DNA of 64,000 nt from Treponema sp. (GTDB taxonomy: Bacteria > Spirochaetota > Spirochaetia > Treponematales > Breznakiellaceae): contig JAISQJ010000091.1 in the NCBI GenBank assembly GCA_031274285.1, positions 1-64,000 of the forward strand. Direction: 5' to 3'. Position 1 is the first letter of the stretch. Each line of letters opens with the position of its first letter. Shown piece by piece: positions 8,491 through 17,407 of this stretch. The position numbers and the translations under genes were made by a program. Below the pieces are notes generated by a model, which made no database searches, was not told the origin of the DNA, and saw nothing but the letters and a program-made list of their open reading frames with translations.

Positions 8491-8608
8491 AGTTCCCCTC
8501 CTTTTTTTCTTTAATCTATACCTAATCTCTTTGATTTTACCATACCCCGGAAGCAGGGTCCATGTTACCGTACAGCCTTAAAACTTTAATTCCCAAGGAG
8601 GGAAGAAA

Positions 8609-10192
8609 ATGAGAAAGCTGGCTTTAGTTGTAATGCTCGTGTTTTCAGCGGCGGCGGTTTTTTCGGGAGGGAGGGGGCAGTCCCCCGATACATCCGGCTC
8701 GCCGGGTCCGGCCAGGATCACCGTGGAGGTCTTTGACCGGGGCACCGACGGCGGCAAGACCGATCCCACCAACAACCGGTGGACCGCGTGGATCAAGGAA
8801 AAGCTGCTCAAAGACGAGAACATCATCGTAGACTTTGTGCCGGTGCCCCGGAACAGCGAAACCCAGACTCTGATCAACCTAATGGCCGCAGGCGATCCCC
8901 CGGACATAGCCTTTACCTATACGCAGTCCTATATTACCGCGTGGTCCGAGCAGGGCGGTATTTTTGACATGGCCCCCTACCTGGATACCACCCTAAAAGA
9001 CCTCAAGGCCTTTCTGGGTCCCGATAAGGCCCTTCCCGGCCGGGACATGATCCAGCGTGCCCGGAACAACACCACCGGCCAGGTTTTTGCCATTCCCGCC
9101 CGCCGCATGAATGTGGCTTACCGCAATCTCTTTATCCGCCAGGACTGGCTGGACAAGCTGGGCCTCCCCCTGCCCAGGACCCGGCAGGAATACTACGACG
9201 CCCTGGTTGCCTTTAAGGAGCAGGACCCCGGCGGGGTGGGCAGGGATCGGGTTATACCCTTTACCATGAATGATGCGCATTTTGATACCCTGAATATTGC
9301 AGAATCCTTTATCGATCCCCGGATGAGCGATAAAGACCGGTGGATCAATGCGGTGGCGGAACGCTCGCTCCTGATGTCCGGTTATAAAGAGGGGATCCGG
9401 TTCATGAACAAAATGTACAACGCGGGCCTCGTGGACCGGGATTTCCCCCTTTACGGTCAGGGTACCGGCATGGCCAACCTGATAAAGAGCGGGGTGGTAG
9501 GCTCTTTTCTCAATAACTGGGATCAGATTTACCGGGAAGGGGACGCCCTCCTTACGGACCTACGGAAGAACGTACCCAATGCCATGTTTGTTCCGGTGGA
9601 CTGCATGGAAAGCTCCGACGGCCTTACCCACAAGCAGTCCTACGATGCGGCGGGCCTCTATTTCTTTATTCCCAATGCGTCCAAGAACCCCGACGCGGCC
9701 ATGCGCTACCTCAACTGGCTTGCCAAGTATGAAAACTACCACTTTATCCAGACCGGCCCCGAGGGGATCGTCCACACCATTGTTGACGGCGTTCCCAAGC
9801 TGAACCCCGCGGTCGGCGACGGCTGGATTCAGAACAGTTCCCAGAACATCGACTATACCCTGATGATGAACGGCCTGTTCCTGGAGACCGAGGAAAAGAG
9901 CATACAGGCCATTGCCGCAGGCTACCCCTGGCCCGCCGAAATGATTGCCAACGCGTACAACCTGGCCATGACCAACGCCAAGCCTCTTCCCGTGGTCGTC
10001 ACCAAGACTCCGCTTACGGTGGAGGGCCCCGTAAACCAAACCCTGGTTGATAAGGGGACCGTTGTCCTGACCGAGGCTATCACCGCCCCGGCCAACCGGT
10101 TTGACGCGGTCTACGACGCGGGAGTCGCGGATTGGCGGGCCTCCGGCGCGGACGCGGTGGTGGCGGAACGCCGGGCCAAGTTTCCTGAGTAA
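8609..10192 (+). CDS. Extracellular solute-binding protein, copy 3
   Basis: This 527-residue protein is near-identical in architecture to copy 2 and strongly similar in sequence; both start MRKLALVVMLVFSAA and have a leader with TTTAATTCCCAAGGAGGG. The signal peptide has no lipobox Cys. It is separated from the permease operon by the toxin-antitoxin module and the AraC gene, so it has its own transcript. Immediately after its stop codon lies an in-frame duplicate of the tail codons (10196-10213), a mark of paralogue recombination. It is probably an alternative receptor for the same permeases. Confidence 0.9.
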   Translation: MRKLALVVMLVFSAAAVFSGGRGQSPDTSGSPGPARITVEVFDRGTDGGKTDPTNNRWTAWIKEKLLKDENIIVDFVPVPRNSETQTLINLMAAGDPPDIAFTYTQSYITAWSEQGGIFDMAPYLDTTLKDLKAFLGPDKALPGRDMIQRARNNTTGQVFAIPARRMNVAYRNLFIRQDWLDKLGLPLPRTRQEYYDALVAFKEQDPGGVGRDRVIPFTMNDAHFDTLNIAESFIDPRMSDKDRWINAVAERSLLMSGYKEGIRFMNKMYNAGLVDRDFPLYGQGTGMANLIKSGVVGSFLNNWDQIYREGDALLTDLRKNVPNAMFVPVDCMESSDGLTHKQSYDAAGLYFFIPNASKNPDAAMRYLNWLAKYENYHFIQTGPEGIVHTIVDGVPKLNPAVGDGWIQNSSQNIDYTLMMNGLFLETEEKSIQAIAAGYPWPAEMIANAYNLAMTNAKPLPVVVTKTPLTVEGPVNQTLVDKGTVVLTEAITAPANRFDAVYDAGVADWRASGADAVVAERRAKFPE

Positions 10193-10195
10193 ATG

Positions 10196-10213
10196 GCCAA
10201 GTATCCGGAGTAG
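10196..10213 (+). repeat. Duplicated 3'-end fragment of a binding-protein gene
   Basis: GCCAAGTATCCGGAGTAG (10196-10213) repeats the gene-end sequence GCCAAGTTTCCTGAGTAA (10175-10192), 21 bp further on and in the same frame, preceded by ATG. It resembles the end of copy 2 (GCCAAGTATCCTGAGTAA) more closely than that of copy 3. Confidence 0.6.
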
Positions 10214-10228
10214 TATCAGTTTTCCGTG

Positions 10229-10266
10229 AAAGGGCCGCAGGGTAGAACTTTGCGGCCCTTTGTTTT
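10229..10266 (+). terminator. Rho-independent terminator after binding-protein copy 3
   Basis: AAAGGGCCGCA (10229-10239) pairs with TGCGGCCCTTT (10251-10261), followed by GTTTT. The stem is a perfect 11 bp, so termination should be strong. Confidence 0.8.
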
Positions 10267-10301
10267 AATATCAGAACTGCCGACATGGCAAAGGGGTGTA
10301 T

Positions 10302-11510
10302 ATGGGCGATCAACTCATCAACGTGGCAATTGTCGGAACGGGGAATATTTCCCGGCTTCATATCGAAGGCTACCAGAGCTTTCCCCGGCGCTGCCGCATC
10401 ACGGCTTTCTGCGACATCGTGCCGGAGAAAAGCGCCGCCTATAAAGAGAAATATCGGCTTCCCGATGTGAAGGTCTACGACGCCCTGGACGGGATGCTCC
10501 GGGCCTTCAGGGACGGGGAACTGGCCGTTGACCTGGTAAGCGTGTGTACGCCCCCCTTCTGCCACGCGGAGATCGCCGTCAGGTGCCTCCGGGCCGGGCT
10601 GAATGTGCTGGTGGAAAAGCCCATGGCCGCAAGCCTGGAAGAATGTGACCGGATGCTGGCCGCGGAAAAGGAGAGCGGGAAGTTCCTGGCCGCCGTGGCC
10701 CAGAACCGTTTCCGCGATCCCATAGCCTCCCTAAAAAAGGCGCTGGACAGCGGCCTGGCGGGCCGGATCCTCCACGCCCAGGTGGATTCTTTCTGGTGGC
10801 GGGGCTTTCATTACTACGACCTCTGGTGGCGGGGCAAGTGGGAGACCGAAGGGGGCGGCTGCACCCTGAACCACGCGGTTCACCACATCGATATGCTCAT
10901 CTGGATGATGGGACTCCCCGAAAAAGTAACGGCGGTAATTTCCAACGCGGCCCATAGTAACGCCGAGGTGGAGGACCTGTCGGTGGCGGTACTGCGCTAC
11001 CCCGGCGGCGCCCTGGCCCAGATAACCAGTTCCGTGGTCCACCACGGCGAGGAGCAGCAGCTTATCTTTCAATGCGAAAAGGCCCGGATTTCCGCCCCCT
11101 GGAAGGTCCACGCCAGCCTGGCCGGTTCCAACGCCTTCCCCCTGAAGGAACGTGACGGGGAGCTGGAAAAAAAGCTGGACGATCTGGCGGCCTCCCAAAA
11201 GCCTCTGGCTTACACCGGGCATACCGGGGAGATTGAAGATGTTTTAAGCGCCCTTGAACAGGGCCGCCGTCCCGCCATAGACGGCCACGACGGCCGCAAA
11301 ACCATCGAACTTATCACCGCCGTTTACAAGGCCGGGATCACGGAGGGCGCCGTAGCCTTACCCCTCAAAAAAGACGATCCCTTTTACACGGTCAAAGGAA
11401 TCATGGCGGCGGCCCCCCATTTTTATGAAAAATCCGCTTCGGTGGACGCCTTCCAGGGGGAAATTACCACCGGCAACGATTACAACCGTTACGATTACCA
11501 GCGTAAATAG
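10302..11510 (+). CDS. Gfo/Idh/MocA-family oxidoreductase
   Basis: This is a predicted cytosolic NAD(P)-dependent dehydrogenase of 402 residues. The N-terminal Rossmann motif is VAIVGTGNISRLHIEGY; VEKPMAASLEE holds the EKP signature; LNHAVHHIDMLIWMMG resembles the catalytic helix of the family. The start is the ATG at 10302 after AAGGGG; a GTG six bases upstream is possible. It is the first gene of an operon with a second Gfo/Idh gene, GH42, VOC and GH67 genes. The pair of dehydrogenases may oxidise or epimerise sugars released by the glycosidases, or support an oxidative cleavage route; the exact reaction is not evident. Confidence 0.88.
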   Translation: MGDQLINVAIVGTGNISRLHIEGYQSFPRRCRITAFCDIVPEKSAAYKEKYRLPDVKVYDALDGMLRAFRDGELAVDLVSVCTPPFCHAEIAVRCLRAGLNVLVEKPMAASLEECDRMLAAEKESGKFLAAVAQNRFRDPIASLKKALDSGLAGRILHAQVDSFWWRGFHYYDLWWRGKWETEGGGCTLNHAVHHIDMLIWMMGLPEKVTAVISNAAHSNAEVEDLSVAVLRYPGGALAQITSSVVHHGEEQQLIFQCEKARISAPWKVHASLAGSNAFPLKERDGELEKKLDDLAASQKPLAYTGHTGEIEDVLSALEQGRRPAIDGHDGRKTIELITAVYKAGITEGAVALPLKKDDPFYTVKGIMAAAPHFYEKSASVDAFQGEITTGNDYNRYDYQRK

Positions 11511-11558
11511 TGTTTGTCCCAATAGACCTTAGGGGTAAACGTTAAACAGGAGGCGAAT

Positions 11559-12650
11559 ATGGCAGAGATAAGCGACGGCGCAAACTATGCGCCCAAGGGG
11601 AAACCGGCGCCGGTGGTAAAACCGGGGGAATTTGTTTTTTCCGCCGTAGGGCTGTACCATGGCCACATTTTCGGCATGTGCAACGGCCTTACCGAGGCGG
11701 GGGGCGTGTTAAAGAGTTATTATGATCCCAACCCGGTGTACATGAAGAATTTCGCCGCCCGGTTTCCCGATGCCAAGGCCGCCTCCGGCGAAAAAGAAAT
11801 ACTGGACGACCCGGACATAAAACTGGTGGCCGGCGCGGATATTACCAGCCGGCGCTGCGCCCTGGGGCTGCGGGTCATGGCAGCGGGCAAAGATTACTTT
11901 ACCGACAAGGCCCCCCTGACAAGCCTGGAGCAGTTGGCCGATGCCCGGGATGCGGTTAAAAAAACCGGCAGGAAATATGCGGTCTATTACAGCGAGCGGA
12001 TTCATGTGGAGTCCGCCGTTTTCGCCGGCCAGCTTATCGAGCAGGGCGCCATCGGCCGGGTGCTGCAGGTCATCGGCTTCGGCCCCCACCGCCTGGGCGC
12101 GGCGGGCCGGCCGGACTGGTTCTTTATCAAGAAAGATTACGGCGGAATTCTCTGCGACATCGGCAGCCACAACATCGACCAGATTTTGTATTATACCGGT
12201 GCTAAGGACGGCAAGGTGGCCCGCAGTCAGATTGCCAACTACCATCACCCCCAATACCCGGAACTGGACGACTTTGGGGACTGTCAAATCGTGCTCGACA
12301 ACCATGCCACCGGCTATTTCCGGGTGGACTGGTTTACCCCCGACGGCCTTCAGATGTGGGGGGACGGACGGCTGTTTATCTTAGGCACCGAAGGATTCAT
12401 TGAACAGCGTAAGTACATGAATCTGGGATTCAAAGGCCAGGGCGGGGGCCACGTGTTCCTGGCCAACGGCAAGGAAGAAACCTACTACCACGTGGAAGGG
12501 AAAATCGGCTTTCCCTATTTCGGTAAACTTATCCTGGACTGCCTAAACCGGACGGAAAACGCCATGACCCAGGAACATGCGTTTAAGGCCATCGAGCTGG
12601 CCCTGATTGCCCAGCGCGATGCGGTGGTATTGGAAGGAGCCCCCCGGTGA
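11559..12650 (+). CDS. Gfo/Idh/MocA-family oxidoreductase with variant EKP motif
   Basis: This is a 363-residue dehydrogenase-like protein. The N-terminus begins with about 20 polar residues before FVFSAVGLYHGHIFGMCNGL, a modified Rossmann start. The usual EKP is replaced by DKAP (TDKAPLTSLEQL). The later motif DIGSHNIDQILYYTG is retained. The start at 11559 follows AGGAGGCGAAT. The stop codon overlaps the GH42 GTG start as GTGA, so translation is coupled. Because the cofactor-contacting motif differs from that of the neighbouring homologue, the two are not simple duplicates. Confidence 0.85.
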   Translation: MAEISDGANYAPKGKPAPVVKPGEFVFSAVGLYHGHIFGMCNGLTEAGGVLKSYYDPNPVYMKNFAARFPDAKAASGEKEILDDPDIKLVAGADITSRRCALGLRVMAAGKDYFTDKAPLTSLEQLADARDAVKKTGRKYAVYYSERIHVESAVFAGQLIEQGAIGRVLQVIGFGPHRLGAAGRPDWFFIKKDYGGILCDIGSHNIDQILYYTGAKDGKVARSQIANYHHPQYPELDDFGDCQIVLDNHATGYFRVDWFTPDGLQMWGDGRLFILGTEGFIEQRKYMNLGFKGQGGGHVFLANGKEETYYHVEGKIGFPYFGKLILDCLNRTENAMTQEHAFKAIELALIAQRDAVVLEGAPR

Positions 12651-14638
12651 AGTATCCGCCGCCTGTCAAAAAGTTTCCCCATATTTTGCACGGGGGTGAT
12701 TATAACCCCGAACAGTGGCTCAAGTGGAAAGATAAAATCTGGAAAGAGGACATGCGCCTCGCCAAGCTGGCGGGCATCAACACCCTGTCGGTGGGGATCT
12801 TCTCCTGGACCGCGCTGGAGCCGGAGGAGGGGCAGTACCGCTTTGAATGGCTGGATGAGGTGATGGACCTGCTGGCCGAAAACGGCATGACAGCGGTCCT
12901 CGCCACCCCCTCCGGGGCCCGGCCGGCCTGGATGAGCAGGAAGTACCCCGAAGTGCTGCGGGTTAACGCGTCCCGTCAGCGGAATATTCACGGGGACCGG
13001 CACAATCACTGTCTCTCCTCGCCGGTCTACCGGGAAAAAACCAGCGCCATCAACAGCCTCCTGGCAAGGCGCTACCGGGATCACCGCGCCCTGGGGGTCT
13101 GGCATATTTCCAACGAATACTCCGGGGATTGCCATTGCCCCCTCTGCCAGGCCAAATTCCGCCAATACCTAAAGGACAAGTATAAAACCCTGGATGCCCT
13201 GAACGAAGCCTGGTGGTCTGCGTTTTGGAGCGGCACGATCACCGATTGGGATCAGATTGAAAGCCCCGGCGGTCCCGGCAGCGGGGGCCACAACGGGATT
13301 AAACTGGACTGGCGCCGCTTTACCACCGAGCAATTTGTGGATTTTTATCTTAACGAAACGGCCCCCCTTAAAAAGATCACCCCGGAGACGCCCTGCACCA
13401 CCAACCTGATGACCGCCGGTTTTTCGGGGATAGACTATTTCCGTTTTGCCGAGGTCCTCGATCTGGTTTCCTGGGATTCCTACCCCCGGTGGACCAGCGC
13501 GGAGGGCAATGCGGAGGTTGGTCTGCGGACCTCCTACGCCCACGACTTGACCCGCAGCCTTAAACGAAGGCCCTTCATGCTGATGGAATCCTGCCCCTCC
13601 GCCACCAACTGGCGTGCCGTTGCCAAGCTCCACCGGCCGGGACTCCACATGCTTCAATCCATACAGGCCCTTGCCCACGGCGCCGATTCGGTCCAGTATT
13701 TCCAGTTCCGCAAGAGCCGCGGCGGACCGGAGCAGCACCACGGCGCAGTGGTGGATCACGAGGGCAGCGAAAACACTAGGGTCTTCCGCGACGTGGCCGA
13801 ACTGGGACAGCGACTGAAAAGCCTGGACGCCCTGGTGGGCGCCGATACCCCGGCCAGGGCCGCTCTTATGTACGACTACCAGGTGCGCTGGGCCCTGGAC
13901 GACGCGAAGGGTTTCCTGCAGGAAAACACCGGCTATGAAGAAACGGTGATAAACCATTACCGCCCCTTCTGGAAGCGGGGCATTCCCCTCGACCTGATCG
14001 ATTCCCGGCAGAGCCTTGACAAGTACAGCCTGGTGATTGCTCCCATGCTCTACATGCTGCGGGAAGGGGCGGCGGACCGGATCAGCGCCTTTGTCCGGCG
14101 GGGCGGCCTCTTGGTGAGCACCTACGCCACAGGCTATGTAAACGAGAGCACCCTGGCTTTTCTTGGCGGTTTTCCCGGCCCCCTCAAGGAAACCCTGGGT
14201 ATCTGGTGCGAAGAAATTGACGCCCTTTTCCCCGGCGAGACGAATTCCATCGAATGGAACGGCAAGAGCTACCGGGCCTTCGATCTCTGTGAACTGATCC
14301 ACGGCCGGGGCGCGGAGATTCTTGGTTCCTACGGCGGCGACTTCTACGCCGGAAGCCCGGCGCTGACGGTGAATAACTACGGGCAGGGGAAGGCCTACTA
14401 CATCGCGGCCCGGACGGACGGGGATTTCCTGGACGATTTCTACCGCAAGATCGGCGCGGAGGCGGGCCTTACGCCCCTCTTCGATGATCTGCCCGAAGGC
14501 GTCAGCGCCCAGGTCCGCGGCGGCGATGAAAAGTATTTTGTCTTCCTGATGAATTTCACCAACCGCGAACAACAGGTTTCCGGACAGCCGGCCCTGGCCC
14601 CCTTCGAGGCCAGGATTATCGAGAGGAGCAGCCTATGA
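12647..14638 (+). CDS. Beta-galactosidase, glycoside hydrolase family 42
   Basis: This enzyme of 663 residues, a normal GH42 length, has no signal peptide, so it acts in the cytosol on imported oligosaccharides. The N-terminus HGGDYNPEQW is the family signature. The predicted acid/base Glu is residue 157 in HISNEYSG, and the nucleophile is Glu314 in LMESCPS. CHCPLCQAKF just after the acid/base resembles the zinc-binding cysteine cluster of many GH42 enzymes. A trimerisation-type domain and a short C-terminal beta domain follow. It starts with GTG at 12647 within the preceding gene's stop, and its stop overlaps the VOC start as ATGA. GH42 enzymes remove beta-galactose; some act on alpha-L-arabinosides. 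Confidence 0.94.
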   Translation: MKYPPPVKKFPHILHGGDYNPEQWLKWKDKIWKEDMRLAKLAGINTLSVGIFSWTALEPEEGQYRFEWLDEVMDLLAENGMTAVLATPSGARPAWMSRKYPEVLRVNASRQRNIHGDRHNHCLSSPVYREKTSAINSLLARRYRDHRALGVWHISNEYSGDCHCPLCQAKFRQYLKDKYKTLDALNEAWWSAFWSGTITDWDQIESPGGPGSGGHNGIKLDWRRFTTEQFVDFYLNETAPLKKITPETPCTTNLMTAGFSGIDYFRFAEVLDLVSWDSYPRWTSAEGNAEVGLRTSYAHDLTRSLKRRPFMLMESCPSATNWRAVAKLHRPGLHMLQSIQALAHGADSVQYFQFRKSRGGPEQHHGAVVDHEGSENTRVFRDVAELGQRLKSLDALVGADTPARAALMYDYQVRWALDDAKGFLQENTGYEETVINHYRPFWKRGIPLDLIDSRQSLDKYSLVIAPMLYMLREGAADRISAFVRRGGLLVSTYATGYVNESTLAFLGGFPGPLKETLGIWCEEIDALFPGETNSIEWNGKSYRAFDLCELIHGRGAEILGSYGGDFYAGSPALTVNNYGQGKAYYIAARTDGDFLDDFYRKIGAEAGLTPLFDDLPEGVSAQVRGGDEKYFVFLMNFTNREQQVSGQPALAPFEARIIERSSL

Positions 14639-15075
14639 AACCCCGCTACGGCCATATCGCCATCCGGGCCCGGGACCTGGAAAAGACCGCGGCCTTTTAC
14701 CGCGACACCCTTGGTTTTCCCGAAGCCTTTAGGATGAAGGACCCCACGGGTACCAGGCTGGGCGTCATTTACCTGTACCTTGCCCCGGGCCAGTTCATCG
14801 AACTGTTCCCCGGCGGTACGGAGGAGCATGAAAAATCGCCGGCCGGCATCGGGGTGCAGCATTTCTGCATCGAGGTGGACGACGCGGCCGGGGCCCAGGA
14901 GGAGATCCGGGGCCGGGGCGCGCCCATCGATACGGAACTAAAAACCGGCTATTCCAAGTGCATCCAGTTCTGGACCCACGACCCGGACGGCAACGCCATT
15001 GAATTTATGGAACTACCCCCGGAATCGCTGCAGTACCAGGCCAACGAGCGGCTTGCCCGGTCCCCGGGAGCCTAG
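14635..15075 (+). CDS. VOC-superfamily (glyoxalase-like) metal-binding protein
   Basis: This is a 146-residue single-domain vicinal-oxygen-chelate protein. RYGHIAIRARDLEKTAAFYRDTLGF is the first beta-alpha-beta unit with His near residue 6, and the second unit contains GVQHFCIEVDD and DPDGNAIEFMEL, giving the usual His/Glu metal ligands. It overlaps GH42 by 4 bp and lies 2 bp before GH67, so it is firmly in the hemicellulose operon. In such clusters it may be a lactoylglutathione-lyase-like detoxifier or a sugar isomerase or epimerase; the sequence alone does not decide. Confidence 0.85.
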   Translation: MKPRYGHIAIRARDLEKTAAFYRDTLGFPEAFRMKDPTGTRLGVIYLYLAPGQFIELFPGGTEEHEKSPAGIGVQHFCIEVDDAAGAQEEIRGRGAPIDTELKTGYSKCIQFWTHDPDGNAIEFMELPPESLQYQANERLARSPGA

Positions 15076-15077
15076 TC

Positions 15078-17084
15078 ATGGTAGCGGAGTACGACTGCTG
15101 GTTTCAGCGGCGGGACGCGGGACCGGACCGGGTAGGCCTGGACCGGCTTTACCGGGGTGAAGAATCCCCCCTCCTGGACCATGCGGCCCTTGAATACCGC
15201 CGGGGCATGGAAAAATGCTTCGGCATTCCGGTAAGGCCCCCTGCCCTTACGGTAGAGCCCTCTGCCGCGGAAGGGGGTCCCGGTCTCCGGCTGGGGACCA
15301 TTCCCTATCTGAACAAAACCCGGGGCCTTGCCCTGACGGAACAGGGGCCTGAAGGTTTCGTCATCCGCTGGGAGCCCGGACGGCCGCTCATCGCGGGCCA
15401 GGATGGGCAGGGGACCCTCTACGGGGTCTACCGTTTCCTCTCCCTCCTGGCCCAGGGAAAATTACGGCCGGGGGATGAACTTGCCGAAACCCCCGCGGCC
15501 CCCCTTAGGATGATCAACCACTGGGACAACATGGACGGTTCCGTTGAGCGGGGCTATGCGGGGCTCTCCCTTTTCTTTAAGGACGGCCGGATCAGTTACG
15601 ACCGGGGGCGCATAGAAGACTATGCCCGGCTCCTGGCCTCCGTGGGGATAAACCGCCTTTCGATAAACAACGTAAATGTCCGGGGCCCGGCCAGGGAGCT
15701 TATCACCGAGAAACACCTCCCCGACGTAGCAGGCCTGGCGGATCTGTTCCGGCCCTTCGGCATACGGCTGCTTTTAAGCGTCAATTTTTCCTCCCCCATC
15801 TCCGTCGGGGGGCTGGGGACTGCGGACCCCCTGGACAGGACTGCGGCGGCATGGTGGGAAAAGCAGGCGGACCTGGTCTACCGCTGCATCCCCGATCTGG
15901 CGGGTTTTCTTATCAAGGCAGATTCCGAAGGGGAGGCCGGTCCCTTCCGCTACGGCCGCAGCCATGCCGACGGGGCCAACATGCTGGCCGCCGCCCTGAA
16001 GCCCCACGGGGGCATCGTGGTGTGGCGCTGCTTTGTCTACAACTCCGCCCAGGACTGGCGGGATCAGAGCATAGACCGGGCCAGGGCGGCCTATGACCAC
16101 TTTAAGCCCCTGGACGGGAGCTTCGCGGATAATGTACTCCTGCAGGTAAAGCACGGCCCCTACGATTTTCAGGTTCGGGAACCCGTATCTCCCCTCTTCG
16201 GGGCCCTCGGCAAAACCCGGCACCTGATGGAACTGCAGATCACCCAGGAGTACACCGGGCACCAGATCGATCTCTGTTTCCTGCCTTCCATGTGGGCCGA
16301 TGTGATGGATTTCGATACCCCTGCCGGTCCCGTAAAGAAGCTGCTTGGGGCCTCCTCCCTGGAGGGGCTTGCGGCGGTGGGCAACGTGGGGCTCGACGGG
16401 AATTGGACCGGCCATACCCTGGCCCAGGCCAACCTCTACGGCTACGGGCGCCTGGCCTGGAATCCCGGCCTGGGGGCGGAGGAAATCGCCGGCGAATGGG
16501 CGGCCCTCTGCTTTGGTCCGGGGGATGCGGCGGAAACGGTGAAGTCCCTGCTCCTAAAGTCCTACCCGGCCTACGAGAAGTACAACGCGCCTTTCGGTCT
16601 CTGCTTTATGGTGAATCCCGGTATCCACTACGGACCCAGCCCGGAGGGCTACGAATTCTCCCGCTGGGGGACCTACCACCGGGCGGACCGGGAGGCCGTC
16701 GGCATAGACCGGACGTCGGCGGGGACGGGCTATACTGAGCAGTACGCCCCGGCCAAGGCGGCCCTCTTTGCGGACCCCTCCACCTGTCCGGAGAACCTTA
16801 TCCTCTTTTTCCACCGGCTCCGCTACGACTACCGGATGAAAAACGGCCAAACCCTGCTGCAGAACATCTACGATACCCATTTCGAGGGCTGTGACGAGGC
16901 GGAGGCCATGCTTACGCTCTGGACCGGCCTAAAGGGGCGCATCGGCGGGGAATGCTACGATTCGGTGCTGGCCAGGTTTGAAAGGCAGATAGAAAACGCC
17001 CGGCAGTGGCGGGATGTGGTAAATACCTATTTTTGGCGTAAAACCGGCGTGGGAGACCTAAAGGGCCGGAAGATTTACGACTGA
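15078..17084 (+). CDS. aguA: Alpha-glucuronidase, glycoside hydrolase family 67
   Basis: This 668-residue enzyme removes 4-O-methyl-glucuronic acid from the non-reducing end of xylo-oligosaccharides. There is no signal peptide, so it works in the cytosol. The signature HWDNMDGSVERGYAG lies around residues 151-165. Catalytic residues match characterised GH67 enzymes: the acid Glu284 in DSEGEAGP, and the base pair Asp363 in GPYDFQVREP and Glu391 in QITQEYTG. The length fits full GH67 (about 680). It is the last gene of the operon, and with the importer it indicates glucuronoxylan use. No xylanase or uronate isomerase is within the window. Confidence 0.95.
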   Translation: MVAEYDCWFQRRDAGPDRVGLDRLYRGEESPLLDHAALEYRRGMEKCFGIPVRPPALTVEPSAAEGGPGLRLGTIPYLNKTRGLALTEQGPEGFVIRWEPGRPLIAGQDGQGTLYGVYRFLSLLAQGKLRPGDELAETPAAPLRMINHWDNMDGSVERGYAGLSLFFKDGRISYDRGRIEDYARLLASVGINRLSINNVNVRGPARELITEKHLPDVAGLADLFRPFGIRLLLSVNFSSPISVGGLGTADPLDRTAAAWWEKQADLVYRCIPDLAGFLIKADSEGEAGPFRYGRSHADGANMLAAALKPHGGIVVWRCFVYNSAQDWRDQSIDRARAAYDHFKPLDGSFADNVLLQVKHGPYDFQVREPVSPLFGALGKTRHLMELQITQEYTGHQIDLCFLPSMWADVMDFDTPAGPVKKLLGASSLEGLAAVGNVGLDGNWTGHTLAQANLYGYGRLAWNPGLGAEEIAGEWAALCFGPGDAAETVKSLLLKSYPAYEKYNAPFGLCFMVNPGIHYGPSPEGYEFSRWGTYHRADREAVGIDRTSAGTGYTEQYAPAKAALFADPSTCPENLILFFHRLRYDYRMKNGQTLLQNIYDTHFEGCDEAEAMLTLWTGLKGRIGGECYDSVLARFERQIENARQWRDVVNTYFWRKTGVGDLKGRKIYD

Positions 17085-17407
17085 TTGGAAGGTGGGCCCG
17101 CACCCAAACTGTTTGGGCCGCCCTTACCATTCCCGGGGCTTAAAGTCCGGGGGGACGTTTATCGTCATGGTGTCACCGGATTGGACGATCACGTACAGCC
17201 CGGCCTCTATGGCCGCTTCCACCTAAACCCTTACCTTCATTCCCGCCCCGGAGGTCCCGTACTTGTCACTTGTCCCGGTTTATGCTAAAAGTGTAGTCTG
17301 ATGGGGTGTCTTGTCTGTGCCAATCCAAGCAACAGGGAAATATTCGGGGCGCCGGAGGAGATTCGGGCCCTTCTGCTTATCTAAGATGACTCGTTAAGGG
17401 GTAAAAC
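17085..17407. other. 323-bp intergenic region with gene debris before rpoC
   Basis: This gap contains a 15-bp inverted repeat CCCAAACTGTTTGGG at 17103-17117 without a T-run, possibly a weak terminator for the operon. It also holds a 32-codon minus-strand fragment (17124-17222, separate entry) and a 27-codon plus-strand reading frame (17301-17384, starting MGCLVCANPSNREIFG) without a convincing ribosome site. No clear sigma-70 promoter for rpoC could be picked by eye; TATGCT at about 17281 is a possible -10. Confidence 0.5.
17124..17222 (-). pseudogene. Possible C-terminal remnant of an unidentified gene
   Basis: The minus strand from a GTG at 17222 encodes VEAAIEAGLYVIVQSGDTM followed by TINVPPDFKPREW and a stop. 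The composition looks protein-like, as in the end of a beta-rich domain, but the in-frame codon before it is TAG and no domain can be assigned. It may be the relic of a gene lost when rpoC was relocated. Confidence 0.25.

Noticed and set aside
11459-11472. A GGGAAATTACC match to the 1656-1686 operator repeat
   Set aside because: It is a single, partial copy inside a coding sequence (codons for a Gly-Glu-Ile-Thr-Thr stretch) and is not near a promoter.
17301-17384. 27-codon frame starting MGCLVCANPSNREIFG before rpoC as a leader peptide
   Set aside because: There is no ribosome site and no regulatory hairpin pair typical of attenuation; too short to support as a gene.
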